A DNA stretch of 64,000 bases from Eudromia elegans. Its lineage: Eukaryota; Chordata; Aves; Tinamiformes; Tinamidae. Below are positions 42,501 through 54,608 of this stretch, piece by piece; position 1 is the stretch's first letter, and the number at the start of each line of letters is the position of its first letter. The stretch spans positions 124,001-188,000 of the forward strand of contig PTEX01000488.1 of the NCBI GenBank assembly GCA_003342815.1, written 5' to 3'. Below the pieces are notes generated by a model. That model was not told the DNA's origin. It was given only the letters and a program-made list of their open reading frames with translations, and searched no databases. A program made the position numbers and the translations under genes.

Positions 42501-42639
42501 GCTTGTGGTGGTTCCATAAGCAGTGAAGTGAAAATAAGATACCAAGAGTGAACAGGGAAATATCTCAATTGGCAGTGCAGTCAGCAAAGAGGGAAGTGCT
42601 GGGTCATCATCTTCCCTTCACAGTTCATTGTTGTCCTCT
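39501..42639 (-). other. CMTM3: CMTM3 3' UTR and CMTM3/CMTM4 convergent interval
   Basis: Sequence downstream of the CMTM3 stop. On the minus strand three overlapping AATAAA hexamers occur at 41337-41350, another at 41308-41313, and one at 40233-40238, so the CMTM3 mRNA may end at about 41.3 or 40.2 kb. GC-richer patches at 39.6-40.1 and 41.7-42.0 kb contain only short open frames without recognisable similarity. I cannot say where the CMTM4 transcript ends relative to this. Confidence 0.45.
41337..41350 (-). terminator. Overlapping CMTM3 polyadenylation signals (candidate)
   Basis: On the minus strand this reads as three overlapping AATAAA units, about 1.3 kb after the CMTM3 stop. It may simply be an AAAT microsatellite. 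Hexamers at 41308-41313 and 40233-40238 are alternatives. Confidence 0.4.
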
Positions 42640-42674
42640 TCAGTCGGAATCAGAATTGGAGTCTTCATCTGAAG
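42640..42674 (-). CDS. CMTM3: CMTM3 exon 5 (terminal coding exon)
   Basis: A micro-coding segment of 35 bases. With the G from exon 4 it reads ASDEDSNSDSD and TGA. The match to the human acidic C-terminus and the correct phase identify it, although it is far too short for ORF finding. The acceptor is AAAG preceded by 22 consecutive T on the minus strand. The 3' UTR continues to lower coordinates. Confidence 0.88.
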
Positions 42675-45600
42675 CTTTAAAAAAAAAAAAAAAAAAAAAA
42701 TCTGCTGTTGTTTCTAAGACGTTTGTTTCAGAGGATTGGTAGATTTAGGAAAACGCTTGTAAAGTGACAGTGACGTAGCCTTAAATGGTGTTTAAGAGGA
42801 TTTGAGAAATGCTGCTGGGAAGTACTTGATCTTAGACTGCTGCAGTGTAGAGGGTAATGGTTCAAAGAGAAGGGGGTGAAAAGATGATATTAGCGCAACC
42901 TCAAGGGAGTTTGCCTAAGTGCTTCCTCTGCTAGAGTTTTGCTGCCTGCTCTTGGGCAAGGTTGCACTCTGCCATCTGCAAGTGAGAAGTGTAAAGATGT
43001 TAAGAAATCCTGATGAGCCTCTAGGGGCACATCCTGCCAGAGCCTGAAACTGTGTTGGCAAAGATGAAAGGGGTTTGTGGCCTCCGCAGCAGGAACATGA
43101 GTTTTGTGCCAGAGGAGCAGCGCTGCGAGGCAGAGTTCTTCCGTTTTCTAATACTGACATAAAGCTGTGTGACTCTCTATGTTTTGTGAGTTCATACGTT
43201 TTCCTTTCCATCTTCAAGCAAACAAAACGGTGTCTTCAGCCTATTTGTATAACCTGGTCAGCCTAATCTCCCTCTGTGGTGGATTCCATTTGCACAGTTG
43301 AGTTTCTAGTCTTTCCAACAGGCTGTTCCTGTAATTCTTCTTCCCTTTAACTCTATTTTTGACCTAAAGCTTATGAAGCGCTTAACGGTCTACTAAAATA
43401 CCTAGAAAAGGCTGTTATCATTACCATATACCCTCTAGGATTCTGTGTTCATTTCCTACTTGCTTTTATGAATTTAAATGCAGTTTTTTAGATCTGCCTT
43501 TATACAACATGAAGCATTACAGGGGCATCGTCTCTGATTTTGACTCCTACTGATATGTAGGCTGTGTTCCAACTTCACTAGAAATGGGTTAGAACTCAAA
43601 CATTTCTACATAAAGATCTGATCCTTTCAACTCTGCCAAAATGGAGCTGTCTGATCTGAGGTAGCCCATTCTGTACGTCCTGTATTAGAAGGAAATTGGG
43701 AAACGGTCTTGTTCCTTTTGTGCAAAGTGAGACCTTTAGATTTTAAAGGTATTTGTCCACAGATCAGCAAGCTTGAGAATAAGTCGCAATAGTACGAGAA
43801 GGGGAACTATTGCATATTAAAAACTGGAGAAATTGATGCTAATTATTAAGTTATTCAATGAAATGTTTGTTTGAAAGGGAATGTTTATTTTTTGACCAAC
43901 TCATTTTGATGTGAGGAAAAAGTCTGTGTGGCAGAATAATTTTCATTATTGCATAGAGAGGCTTTCAAAATCAGATGCGACAAAACTCCATGAGAAACTG
44001 TACTCAAATTCTTAGCTTGCTAGTATCTTGTTAATACAAAACAACTGGAATTTTACTGCATTATGAAGACTAAGCAGCTTCATAATACAGCATAGCTGAC
44101 ACATAGAAGATTCAAGTAACAAAGACCACAAACATTTCTTACCAAGTTTGAGAAGTCTTGCACCCCTGCAAAGTGTGAAGTACAGGAAAGTCTCGTGTTA
44201 CCTGCTCATGTAACCCAAATGGGGCATGTTACCTACCGTCTGACTTGCACCCTTCAGGGGGACTGGAAGTGCCTTGTTTGAGAAAGGTAACCAGGTCATT
44301 GAAGGTTATGTAGAAATCAATGGCATACACTATTGTGGCAATAAATCCAAACACCTAAAATAACAAAATAATTCTATAATACTGAGATAAAGTGTTTCTG
44401 GAGATTTGGTATCAAATAAGAAGTAGTCTAGCACAAATAGGCAAATTTCAGTCAAATAAACTAGAATAAATGCTATATGGCATGCTCCATTTCTGTTCAG
44501 AGTAACACAGGGGTTTTTTTTGTGTTGAATACAAGATCTTTGTATTGAAATTATGTATAACTTTTAATTACTTGGTAAAGGCTGCTGGCTACTGGTACTG
44601 GACAATTTTCTCATCTATTTTTAAAAAGTATTACAGAAATTTTATTTATGCTGCATATATTATTCATGCTTAGAATCAGGTTACAGATGGTGAGGCAATA
44701 TCTTATTTCTGAATACAAAATGATTAAGGCTCATGATTAAGGCTCTGTGTTGGGTGGTCTCTTTACTGGATACATTCTATTTAAGAGTAAAATCATGGTG
44801 GTTTTGTTTCAGCTTATCCTGGTAAAAATATATAGTAGAGGCACAAGACTAAAATGGCTTAAAATACTTTAATTTATGCTGTACTTAGTAGTTATAGGCT
44901 TTTTTCTTTTTTTATTTAGTTATTTTTTCATTCAAGATTCTTGACGTTCTTTTCAAGAAACTTCTAATAATTGTAACAAGAGCAGAACTGAATTGTTTCT
45001 TAAGTATGTCCATATGCAAAATACAAAAGCAGGAAGCTCATGTCTACTTACTCCAGCTGCTTTAGATGCTCCATCAGAATATCTTGAGACAGCAGCAATT
45101 GAGATGGCAAAGTAAATAATCGCAGCAGTGACGCACCGCAAGAAATCCTGTAAAATAAGAGATATTGCTTTGTCAGATTTAGTCGCATTGCTCTAACATA
45201 CAAACTCCTCCGAGAGTAATTTTACAGATGATGAGTGAAAATCTTTGATGTTACCTCATTGGACTTGCCAATGTTGGAATGTAACTACAGTCTGATACTT
45301 TGTAGTGGGTGAATTGTGCATTTGGGAAATATTTTTAAGTGAGAGATGACTGGAATCTTGGCTTTAGCCTCTGCTCTTACAGATGTTGGTATAAATCCTA
45401 CTTTTATTACACTTCTGTCGGGCGAGCCTTTCTTCAGACTGTGAAAGGACATCTTTCTGTCGTGTTTCCTTTTGAATACAGCAAGGACTAATGAAGAGTC
45501 TTAGAAAGTTTCGTTTTTAAACAGAACTTCTTTGATACAAAATACTCTTGGAAGAATGTATCCTTTTTTTATGGGGAGAGGGCAACACTGAAAAGTGCTC

Positions 45601-48600
45601 AAGTGTGTGCTTGTTTTGGCACTTTATCTTTGAAATTTAGCACTCTCTGTAGGGACTAATCATTTAGGAATTAAACATTTTGTTTAGTGTTACACACTAT
45701 GTATAAAGGATTATTTTATAACTGGGATTTTAGTTGCTGCCATGAAATGAATTTACCCGTTGTTACTGCAGAAGTACGTGCTACTTGGGGCTGAGGCTGT
45801 GGCTCTTCAGGACTAGGCCGTGCCCTGCAGTGCTGGCGGGGATGTGCTGGAGCAACAGAGCAAATTGAACCATGTTTTAAATAAAGGACAGTGATTCCCA
45901 GAGCAGGTGTTCCCCCTGTGCAACTGGCAGAATTGTATCTAGGCTTCTGCTCACAATTAATCTTTGGCCTTTCCAGAACAGGTGGATGAATAAGATTCTG
46001 TCTTAAAACATGAGTCCTACAAGAAACCTGATTCCTCTTAAATCACAGCAAGGTTACCTATATTTTGAGGCTGGAGTATATGGATAGGATAAACATTAAA
46101 GTGTTGGGGAGGGGGGAGTGGTTTGTGTATGTTAGTTAAGGAATCAAGTACATGTCTACAATAGGAAACCAATGTAACTGAGATTACCAGTTGCAAATCA
46201 CACAAACTGTTTGGCTGCTGTTGTTTTAATCCACCAAAGGCTTCTCCCATTTTGTTTTTATACATGAAGGGCTGTAATTTAAGTCTTACTATGACAAGCT
46301 ATTGCTACACTTATCCAAATGAACTAGAGTGGCATTTTTGAAATAATTTGTAATGCTAGATCTAGAGCGCTGCCTTTACAATCCGAGTTTGAAGCAGCAG
46401 AGACATCCAGTGGCCAGACTGGAGTAGTTGCCTGCAATTAAAAACCGGAAAATTTCCCCAGAAATAGCCAGTGATCAATTCTGTGTGAATTAGCCAGCCA
46501 CAGTTACAGGGCTTGCCTGCTTAACAACCTGAGCGATTTGTTTCCACGTCTCTGTGACCCTGGAGCTGCATAGCACTTCCCATCTGGGAGTTCCAAAGCA
46601 CTGTAGTATGTGCATTACTTTACATAGCGTGCCTCACCCCATTTTGTAAGGGCTGCACTACAAAAAGACTCCAGCGCTGTTAAGACTTTGGGTTAGGCTG
46701 GTGCTCCCGGCTTTTGAAGATTCAACCCTAAGCCACTTACCCACAGTAATGCATAAGTTCTGTGCTCTAATAAAAATATGCTCTCTGTCAAGTCCTAGAA
46801 AAGCAGAAACTATAGCACTGCGTGATTTAAATGGGTGACTGCAACATTTTTATTAATAATGTAGCCCCAAATCTGGGATCGTCTTTAATCATATTACCTC
46901 ATACTGTACATTTAAATTTGTGTTTGCATTTCACATTTCACTTACCGACAAAGGCCAATAAAGTCCTTTAAACTTCTCATTAAGCTTAGAGGCATAGGCA
47001 AAAAAAAGGAACAGTGCCAGCAGAAATTCTAAAAGCGGTGCCATCATGAAAGAGGCAGCTGAGGACGCAATGTAGCAGATGAAGATGATAAACGACAGCA
47101 CCTAAAGCACAAGGGAAAACACTAGTTATGTGCATGGAATAGCAGGGTGTCAGGCAGCTCTGAGCAGTTTTGAAGCCTTATTTTCCTCGCATGTGTCTGT
47201 GCTGCTGGAATGGTATAGCTTGCTTCCGCCTTTTCTTCTGGGGCCAAATGAATTCTCTTGCTTAGCATGGCATAAATTTAAACTAAGTCCATTTCTTCCA
47301 GTGCATTGAGACTGCCTTTGCAGAGAGCTTCTGTGGGGTTACACCTCTCTGAGGCAGTGGTGATTCACCCTGGTTTGTAAACAACTTTGACAATCTAATT
47401 CTGCAATTAGAGCCGAGCACCTCCGAGCAAGTGCACGGGGCTGTGAGCCGTCGAACATGGGAGCCCTCATCTGCAAGCCGAGTCATTGCTCAGATAGCCC
47501 AGAGTAACTAAGCATTCATCTTTGAGATTAAAGGAAAAACATCCACCTCTGATGGATAGAAAAATCCTTCTTTAAGTCTTTGTTTTCAGTCTTCCGATGT
47601 AGGCTGCTTTTCTTTAGTAATATTTAAGTGTTTTGGAGAGTAATAGTGTACATAAAGTGTAGTATATCCTTTATCTCCATGATGTTTTGTAATCTCTTCA
47701 GCTGGTCTTTTCATCTTCAACTGGTTTAACCCCAACCTGGGACACTCAAGGCTGCTCTCAGAATTCCTACGGTAAGGTCCCATCTGTGGTTTGTTTGTTT
47801 TTTGTTTTGGTTTGGGGTTTTTTTTTTTTTTTTTGACTACTGTAGCAGAAAGGAAGGTAAAGAGACAAACTTCAAATATGTAGTTTGTGATCACCTTGAT
47901 CTCTCTGCTGGTTGATACAATAACACAAATGCTGCATTTGAAAAGAGATCAAGTTTTTCTTTTGGTAATGCTCACAGTCCAGCTTGCATCCAGCTCCAAA
48001 TCTGGACTATGGACAAAAAATAGTTACTTAAAAGTATATTTTTAAATATCACTTAACTTCCTGCAGTTCTTATGTGGTTGGTAGATGGGCTAAGTAATAC
48101 TAATTACATGAGCTATTCTCTGTACCAAGGTACCTGAATATGTAGGAAAACTGCCAAGAGCCTTTTTCTAGCAACACCTGCAGCTCCGGCCTAGGTAGGC
48201 CAGATGTTAAAACAGGGTTCTACTGAGGCTGGTTATTTTCTTTTTGTTGTTGGTGGTGTGTTTTTGTTTTTGTTTTGTTTTTAAAGATTTCCCTCTTCCC
48301 TTCTTTGTTTGCTGCTGGTTCTTTGAAGTAGCAGTTCTTCTCGTGCTGATATTTTTGTACTCATGAAATAGAAACAGTAGTTTGGATATTAATTGTAAGC
48401 GCTGTTGTACCCCATCCAGCTGCAAAAATGCTAGTAGGACTGTGTTGGTGTTTGAAGCAGAAAGACTGAAGCTGCCAGTTCCTGCTTGCTTTCCTTGCTT
48501 TCTCCCTGCATGCCCTGAGCCAGCCTCACTGGTGCCTGAGCGGAAGCTCAGCTCTAGGCGTGAACAGAAAGTGCTGCATGGAGGCTGTGCTGGGGCTCCT

Positions 48601-51600
48601 CGGGGGCACTCTGCTCTAGCGGCAGCACTGGTTCTGTTCGGCTTGAAAAGAAGTTGCTGAAGAGACAGAAGGATCAGGCTGAAAGATCAGCTTTCTGTTG
48701 GAGTCCCGTTCAGAGCAGCAGGCATTTGGGAGAATTTTCCATTGCCACAACTAGACAGAACAGCTGCTTGCCCAAGGCAAACCCTCACCTGTGGGTAGAG
48801 GTAGAGGTGTAGGTGAAGTAACACCTATCAAATGACCAGATTTTGAGCATGAAGAAGAGAAAGTATTTTATCATTTTACAATCTGCATTTAGGCAAGGCT
48901 AGAAGTTATCGAAAAAGGAAGTGGAGAGACATGAAAGAACAAGTGAAACAAGAGGAAGGCGGCATCTGAGGACTCTGCGAGGTGACAGGCTACCATGTTG
49001 CACCTTTTTTTGCTTTTGTTTTTCTTTGCCTGATTGTCATGATATAGCCCTGATGCGGCTCAGTAGGGCATGGCAGATGCCCGCAGAGCTGCCCGCTTTT
49101 AACCACGTCGCTTATGACTCTTCCCTGTAGAGCCTCTTTCCCTTCTGGCAGGCAGCACATGTGGACTCCCTGAGCAATGTCATGTATTATCTGTTACTGT
49201 TCTTCTGAATTATAAAGCTAACTAGGCATGTTGCTATCTTGTCTGACCTTTTAATTGCAATACTACTAATTGGAACATTTGATGTCTTTTAGAAAATTGG
49301 TATGTGGACTCTTCCTCCTGCAACACAAAACCTGACACTCCATTTTGTACTTGCAGAAATAAGGAACACCTATTTATTTACCTTTCCAAATTTCAAGTCT
49401 TTGAGGCAAACATCTAAGGATTGAAATGTGTTCATTCAGAGAACGAGCGTGAAGCAAGCTTGAGATTATAGCTTGATTTTACAGCTTAAAGGCTATTAAG
49501 TGATCTGCTGCATACCAAACTTGTTTCACACCTTCTTCCTCGGAAGCTGAGCTTATCAAATTGTGTTCAGAGAAAGGTCAACCAACTGGGTCTTGCATTT
49601 TTATTTTCTATAACAGTTCTTTCTGTCTAAGCTGAGAGGAGGAATAAGAGGCTCAGCCCAATTACAAGTTCTGTTCTAGCACTTTCAGACTCAAACTTCT
49701 GCTTTGGATGCAGGGTGGGCCCAGTTTTTTGTGTGTGTGTTTGGTGGGGTTTTTTTATTAGTTTTGTTAATTTGTATTTAAACTGTGTTCTCCTCTGCCA
49801 CCAGGCATTACATTCTCATCACTGACAGCAACTAGGAGCTTAAAGAGAAAGTTCTGGTGCACAAGGAAAAGAGCAGGATCTCATCTTAGGAAAGATTAAG
49901 ATTTGAAAAAAGGAAAAAGAGCTGCCAAAAAGAGCCCTGACTTTTCACTGGGCAGCCTTTTTTTATCACCATTGGGAATGTGCCTACTTTTCCAAATAAG
50001 CATTGCATTTTGAAAATAATTTTATCCCAAGTAATAATTAATTAATCTTGTATTCCTAGGCTTATTAAATTGTTAACAGTAACAATTATAAAAGCCAGGC
50101 ATTACCATGTAACCAGGTCAATCCATTCAAGGTATAAAGTACTATTAGTTAGAATGGCTAGAAAACCATGCCCTCCTTAAGGGAGGGCTGTGGCAGTGAT
50201 GAGCTTGTGGGCAGAACACGAGGCGTCTGTGCAGAACAAACACTGCCTGCGATGTGCTGGGGCCCATGCGATGCTGGAGAAGCCATTGCCCTCACGCAGA
50301 GCTGGGGACCTTGTGTGCTGGCTGCACGCTCCCGCTTGCGGAAAAGAGCGACATGCTGATATATTTTAACAAGTGGCCAGCAATGATCTCTTCTGGACAA
50401 GTGTCTGCTGTTGTTTATTGACAGAGAGGGAGTAAATAATTTAGAAGTCTCTGCTCTTTGGGTTTTTTTCCTCCATCGTGTTTGTCATGGAGGTGAAGTT
50501 CTCCTTGGCCACAGAACCAGCTGTAGGCTGTTCCCCCAGTACAAACCTGGTGGAGGGCACTGGACTCATGCTTCTTCAAAGGAGACTTTACACACAGCAG
50601 CTCAAGTTTCAGCTATGAAGCTCCCTTCAGAGAAGACTGAAAAGAAAGGAAAAGGCAGGAAAAGAGAAAGAAAACAGGAACAATGATTTCTATATCTTTT
50701 ATGTCGCCACACATTATACATGTTGAAAGATGGATGTGTTTATTTGTACTACATTTCTATAAGAAAATCTGTAGTGCCACTGCATAGTGGCTTCAGAGAT
50801 GGGGAATAAGGAGATGTCAATTAAAATAATCATCAAGACAGCCGTAAGGGCTTGACTGAAATGGCTGGGATAAGAAGCTGAATGCACAAACGGGATCTTC
50901 TGGTGACAGGTCTGAGTGTGGCTGTTAAGTGGTTCCAGGATAGGGCAAGGGAACTGCAAAATAAATCTCTTGTAAGGGAGAATACAGCATGAACTGCATG
51001 CTGACCTTCAAGATGGTAACTTGAATATTTGGGAAAAATTAGTGGCTTAAGACAAGATGGTTTTAAAACGTTTGAAGGAAATAATGGATGTCGGAGGAGA
51101 ATGAAAAGGGAAAAGAAATTAAGGAGAAAAGTATTAACCTGGCACAGAAAGAGGGACAATTAAAACATGAAGGCTTAAGAGAGGAGGAATGAATAGGATG
51201 AGGAGCAACAAAGTATATATGCATATCTGATGTTATGGTTTCTTTTTACCACCCTAGGTGTAATAAAAAATTAATAAGGTAGGTAGACCAGAAGGAAAAA
51301 GAGCAGGGGAAAAATCCTTCCTTCTCCGAGTAAAATTAGAGATCATAATATGAGCGTCTAGCAATAATTAGCTTCTTTACCAATTTAACTTGTTCTGAAT
51401 GAAGTACTAAAATTTCCAAAATTAGTAGCCCATGCCCAGTTTACAGGCTGATGCAAAAAGCATATCTGAATATTGTGAGTAAATGTTTCCGCTCTCAGTA
51501 AAAAGAGTCTTTAATATTGTTGGGGGGGGGGAAGTGTGCAGCAATTTCATGTCATACCAATACCGAGAGCTTGTGGAGCCTGGCAGCCCAGCTCCTCTTT

Positions 51601-54183
51601 TTGCTGTCTGACTCCTTTGGGATGGGGTGACCTGGAGCTGCAGGGAGCCTCTGGTCTGTAGACAAGGCCAGATCTTTCTCTCTGGGCCTGTGCTAGGCCA
51701 GATAGGTTCTATTGGTGCGTTACACACAGCAGGCTCAAGATTTCTGCCTCCTTGGCTGCCTGCTGGTTCTGTTTGTCAATGAAAGTCCAGATTATCTCCT
51801 GTTATCAGGACATTGAGCAGTACAAGCTAAAGGAATAGGAAAGGCTGAATGCGGCAATTGTCTTAATTTACAAGGTTTGAAGTGGTCTGCTTAGCTGTTT
51901 GTGACAGCTAAACTGACAGTCTACCAGCTGCTTCTGTTGAACAAAAATCCTGGCTTTTATAGGGTTACTTCAACCAAGTACCTTACCCTGGGTTGTGGGA
52001 ACTGGCTGGAGCTGACTTTTGTTCCTTTTTCAGCACAGAAAGAGAAGTAATATAGCCATCCACCCTGGGCAAAACAATTATGAGATGCTTCTTTCTTCTG
52101 GTGATAACTTGTTTTTTGCATAAGCAGCTTTCCTTTTGAGTGTTGAAAGAATGGTTTGATGGTTTCTATAGCTGAGCAGGGAATCCTTAACCTACCTGTA
52201 GACATGTTGGTATTTGCATGACTTTCAATACTCATAACTAAAGTATACTTCTTGCAACTTGTCAATCAGCTGAATAATAATATGAGAGATACAATACAGA
52301 GAACTCCATTATGATGATGAGTAAATTCAGTATTCAAGATCCTGTATCTCATTAATGTTACTTTCATATGCTTATGCAAAATCCCTCCCAACATTTGTAC
52401 TATGTTAAAGCAGAAGAACCAAACACTCAGGAAATATAAAGCTGAAATACAGATTTAAACTATGCTATCTTGGATTCATCTTCAGTCGTTTGGCATTCCA
52501 TTTCTTTAATTGTTTGTGGATTAGATTGATTCAGGTTCAGGGGTCTGTGTTGTCTTCAACAATTTTTTCTGGTCAAGCTGACACAACTGGAGGGGAACTG
52601 CTGCTGCCTCCGTTTTGCCAAGAAATGACGCACTATGTGGGCTGGCCTGTGAGGCATGCACAGAAAACATGAGGTCCCACTGATGGGATATTAGAGCTGC
52701 TGTTAGCCCTCAGTGGCCTTACAAAGAATAAATCTGTTTTGTCAAGACAGAACAGCTTTTTTCATTTCCTCAAGGAAGTATAATCAGTGCTTCTCTAGGA
52801 CAACAGACAGGAGAGTCTGATCCCATGACCAAACCACTGCTCCTCAAATACCTCATCTCTGAGGTATTACTGACTGTAAGGTTATATAAGAAACAAGAAT
52901 ATATGCAAAAGCAGCAAAGTTAGTTTAACTTTACTATCTTCTTAAAGGGAAGCATTTTTTTCTTTTTTTTTCTTTTTTTCCTTTTTTTCCCAACAACAGC
53001 TGTTGTGTAAATACTAGGATGGAAGAGGGGTGGATTTACTTAGAATTTAAAAGGATTCGAGGTGGAGCTAATAAAGTACATGATCTACAACCATGGAGCT
53101 GAAGGCTTTTTTTCCCAGTCACATGCTTCATCCTTGCTTCCTGAAGACTGTGATGCTCTTTCAAAGCTAGTCTCTCCTTTCCTGGCTGTTTCACCTCTCC
53201 TCCTACCACAGGCCAGCACTTGGGCTACAACCTTGTGTGGGTGTCCAGGCAGGAGGCCTGTTCCATTGCTCAATTGTTACCTCCTTTTCCAAAGGTTATA
53301 GTGCATGGCAGCCAGGGACCAGGTGTGCAGCCTACTAGCCATTACTGCCTTTCCTTTCTGTACCTTATTTTTTTATTTTTCTTCCCTGAGCTAAGAGAGA
53401 GAAGCCAGAGACACAATATAATTAGTGCCCCACATTCCTGGCCGTGAGGTTGGGCTGCCTTGCTGTTTTGACTACCCACTGACTCCTGAACAGTTGACAC
53501 ACCAGCTGAAACTGCAGAGATCTTATTATGTTTCTCATTGTTTCTCCCATAAATGATGCCACTGAAACTCTAACTTCAATCAACTAACTCCCATGCAATA
53601 CTGAACTCCTGATTGCTGCGTGCACTCTTATAAGGTGAGTAGCTTTTCTGCCTCCCATCTGACCTCGGGAGCTCTGCAAGTGCAACCGATGCTCCGAATG
53701 CAGCACCAACAAGCAAATGGCCGCAGTCACAGCAGGCACAGACTACGAGCCCAACCCATGGGCAACCCTGATGCGTGTGTGTGGAAGAGCACACAGCCAG
53801 CACTGGGCCAGGTGCTGCAGCTGTTATTTCAGCGTGAGCCCCTCGTCTGCACCCCAGGTGCTACCAAGGGCAGTGGCAGCTTCTCGGAGCGCGAGGCAGA
53901 AGCAGGGGAGTGCGGGGCTCCAGCTAATGGGGGCTTGGGGGCCGGTGCCCAGTGCCGGCTGGACGCTGCGTGTGAGGAAAGGGTCATTCTACGCTCTGGA
54001 TGGCCTGGTGGGGAGGACATCTCTCGGGCAGCAGCAGCCTGACACCCACAGCCCCATCAGGTAGCCCGGCCTTACCGACTCGGCGAGCAGAAGCTGCCCC
54101 TTGTGGGAGCACAGCAGGTCGCGGGACGGCAGAAGTGCACGGAGCCCAGGCGCGGTGGTGCTATCCGCTTCAGGCTGCTCCAT
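42640..54183 (-). CDS. CMTM3: CMTM3, MARVEL-domain membrane protein, complete
   Basis: CKLF-like MARVEL transmembrane protein 3, a four-helix membrane protein of vesicles and plasma membrane. It has been reported in mammals to influence receptor trafficking and testis biology (established knowledge). Five coding exons with GT/AG borders join in frame to 170 residues, against 182 in human: 54183-54076, 47101-46946, 45147-45052, 44354-44237 and 42674-42640. Diagnostic pieces are APGLRALLPSRDLLCS, HKGQLLLAES, FICYIASSA, APLLEFLLAL, DFLRCVTAAIIYFAIS and YSDGASKAAG, ending in the acidic DEDSNSDSD tail (human ends NSDSDSD). Helices are at about residues 37-55, 57-77, 93-111 and 121-141. The start codon abuts an assembly gap, so the 5' UTR is not seen. 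It is in tandem with CKLF upstream and convergent with CMTM4. Confidence 0.94.
42675..44236 (-). other. CMTM3 intron 4
   Basis: A 1.56-kb intron from GTAGGT to AAAG. No other exon was recognised. Open frames near 42915-43266 overlap on both strands and look fortuitous. Confidence 0.8.
42679..42700. repeat. A22 (T22 on minus) homopolymer at the CMTM3 exon 5 acceptor
   Basis: Twenty-two identical bases form the polypyrimidine tract of the last CMTM3 intron, four bases before the exon. Homopolymers of this length are prone to slippage and to assembly error. Confidence 0.9.
44237..44354 (-). CDS. CMTM3: CMTM3 exon 4
   Basis: This exon has 118 bases, VFGFIATIVYAIDFYITF then NDLVTFLKQG and a polar stretch to KSD, ending after the first base of the next codon (G|GTAGGT). 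It encodes helix 4 and the start of the cytoplasmic tail. Retention of the following intron would add only two residues before a stop. Confidence 0.93.
44355..45051 (-). other. CMTM3 intron 3
   Basis: A 697-base AT-rich intron with canonical ends. It contains a perfect 13-base tandem duplication (ATGATTAAGGCTC twice, about 44719-44744). Nothing else is seen. Confidence 0.85.
45052..45147 (-). CDS. CMTM3: CMTM3 exon 3
   Basis: This exon has 96 bases, 32 codons, DFLRCVTAAIIYFAIS to GASKAAG. The acceptor is TATTTTACAG and the donor is GGA|GTAAGT. It encodes helix 3. It is symmetrical, phase 0. Confidence 0.95.
45148..46945 (-). other. CMTM3 intron 2
   Basis: A 1.8-kb intron with canonical ends. 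It contains a probable remnant of an ancient amniote SINE at about 46540-46790. Otherwise there is no recognisable feature. Confidence 0.85.
46540..46790. repeat. Probable ancient MIR/CORE-SINE-like remnant
   Basis: The sequence TAGCACTTCCCATCTGGGAG, then CCAAAGCACT, CCTCACCCCATTTTGTAAGG and, near the end, CCACTTACCCACAGTAATGC resembles the degenerate tRNA-derived amniote SINE pattern (AGCACTTTACA ... CCCATTTTACAG ... GACTTGCCCAAGGTCACAC). The match is by memory of consensus form and is diverged, with boundaries and orientation approximate. Confidence 0.35.
46946..47101 (-). CDS. CMTM3: CMTM3 exon 2
   Basis: This exon has 156 bases, 52 codons, VLSFIIFICYIASSAASF to KGLYWPLS. The acceptor is GTGCTTTAG and the donor is TCG|GTAAGT. 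It encodes helices 1 and 2. It is symmetrical, phase 0. Confidence 0.95.
47102..54075 (-). other. CMTM3 intron 1
   Basis: A 7.0-kb intron from GTAAGG to GCTTTAG. It contains a T tract at 47818-47834, a pyrimidine-rich run of T with single C at 52957-52992, and a GC-rich segment at 53.6-54.06 kb adjacent to exon 1, which is probably the rest of the CpG island. Overlapping frames in both orientations in that segment are treated as composition artefacts. No additional exon was recognised. Confidence 0.8.
52957..52992. repeat. Polypyrimidine tract
   Basis: A run of T blocks separated by single or double C over about 36 bases in CMTM3 intron 1. On the transcribed strand of CMTM3 it is polypurine. 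Confidence 0.8.
54076..54183 (-). CDS. CMTM3: CMTM3 exon 1
   Basis: This exon encodes 36 whole codons, MEQPEADSTTAPGLRALL to LLLAES, then donor GTAAGG. It is GC-rich, consistent with a CpG-island first exon. The ATG is the last sequenced triplet before the N run, so the initiator context cannot be read. The choice rests on length and alignment with mammalian CMTM3. Confidence 0.88.
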
Positions 54184-54608
54184 NNNNNNNNNNNNNNNNN
54201 NNNNNNNNNNNNNNNNNNNNNNNNNNNNNNNNNNNNNNNNNNNNNNNNNNNNNNNNNNNNNNNNNNNNNNNNNNNNNNNNNNNNNNNNNNNNNNNNNNNN
54301 NNNNNNNNNNNNNNNNNNNNNNNNNNNNNNNNNNNNNNNNNNNNNNNNNNNNNNNNNNNNNNNNNNNNNNNNNNNNNNNNNNNNNNNNNNNNNNNNNNNN
54401 NNNNNNNNNNNNNNNNNNNNNNNNNNNNNNNNNNNNNNNNNNNNNNNNNNNNNNNNNNNNNNNNNNNNNNNNNNNNNNNNNNNNNNNNNNNNNNNNNNNN
54501 NNNNNNNNNNNNNNNNNNNNNNNNNNNNNNNNNNNNNNNNNNNNNNNNNNNNNNNNNNNNNNNNNNNNNNNNNNNNNNNNNNNNNNNNNNNNNNNNNNNN
54601 NNNNNNNN
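54184..54608. other. Assembly gap (425 N)
   Basis: An unsequenced run immediately upstream of the CMTM3 ATG, ending against 26 A residues (54609-54634). It covers the expected CMTM3 promoter and 5' UTR. The size may be nominal. Open frames reported across it are meaningless. Confidence 0.99.
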
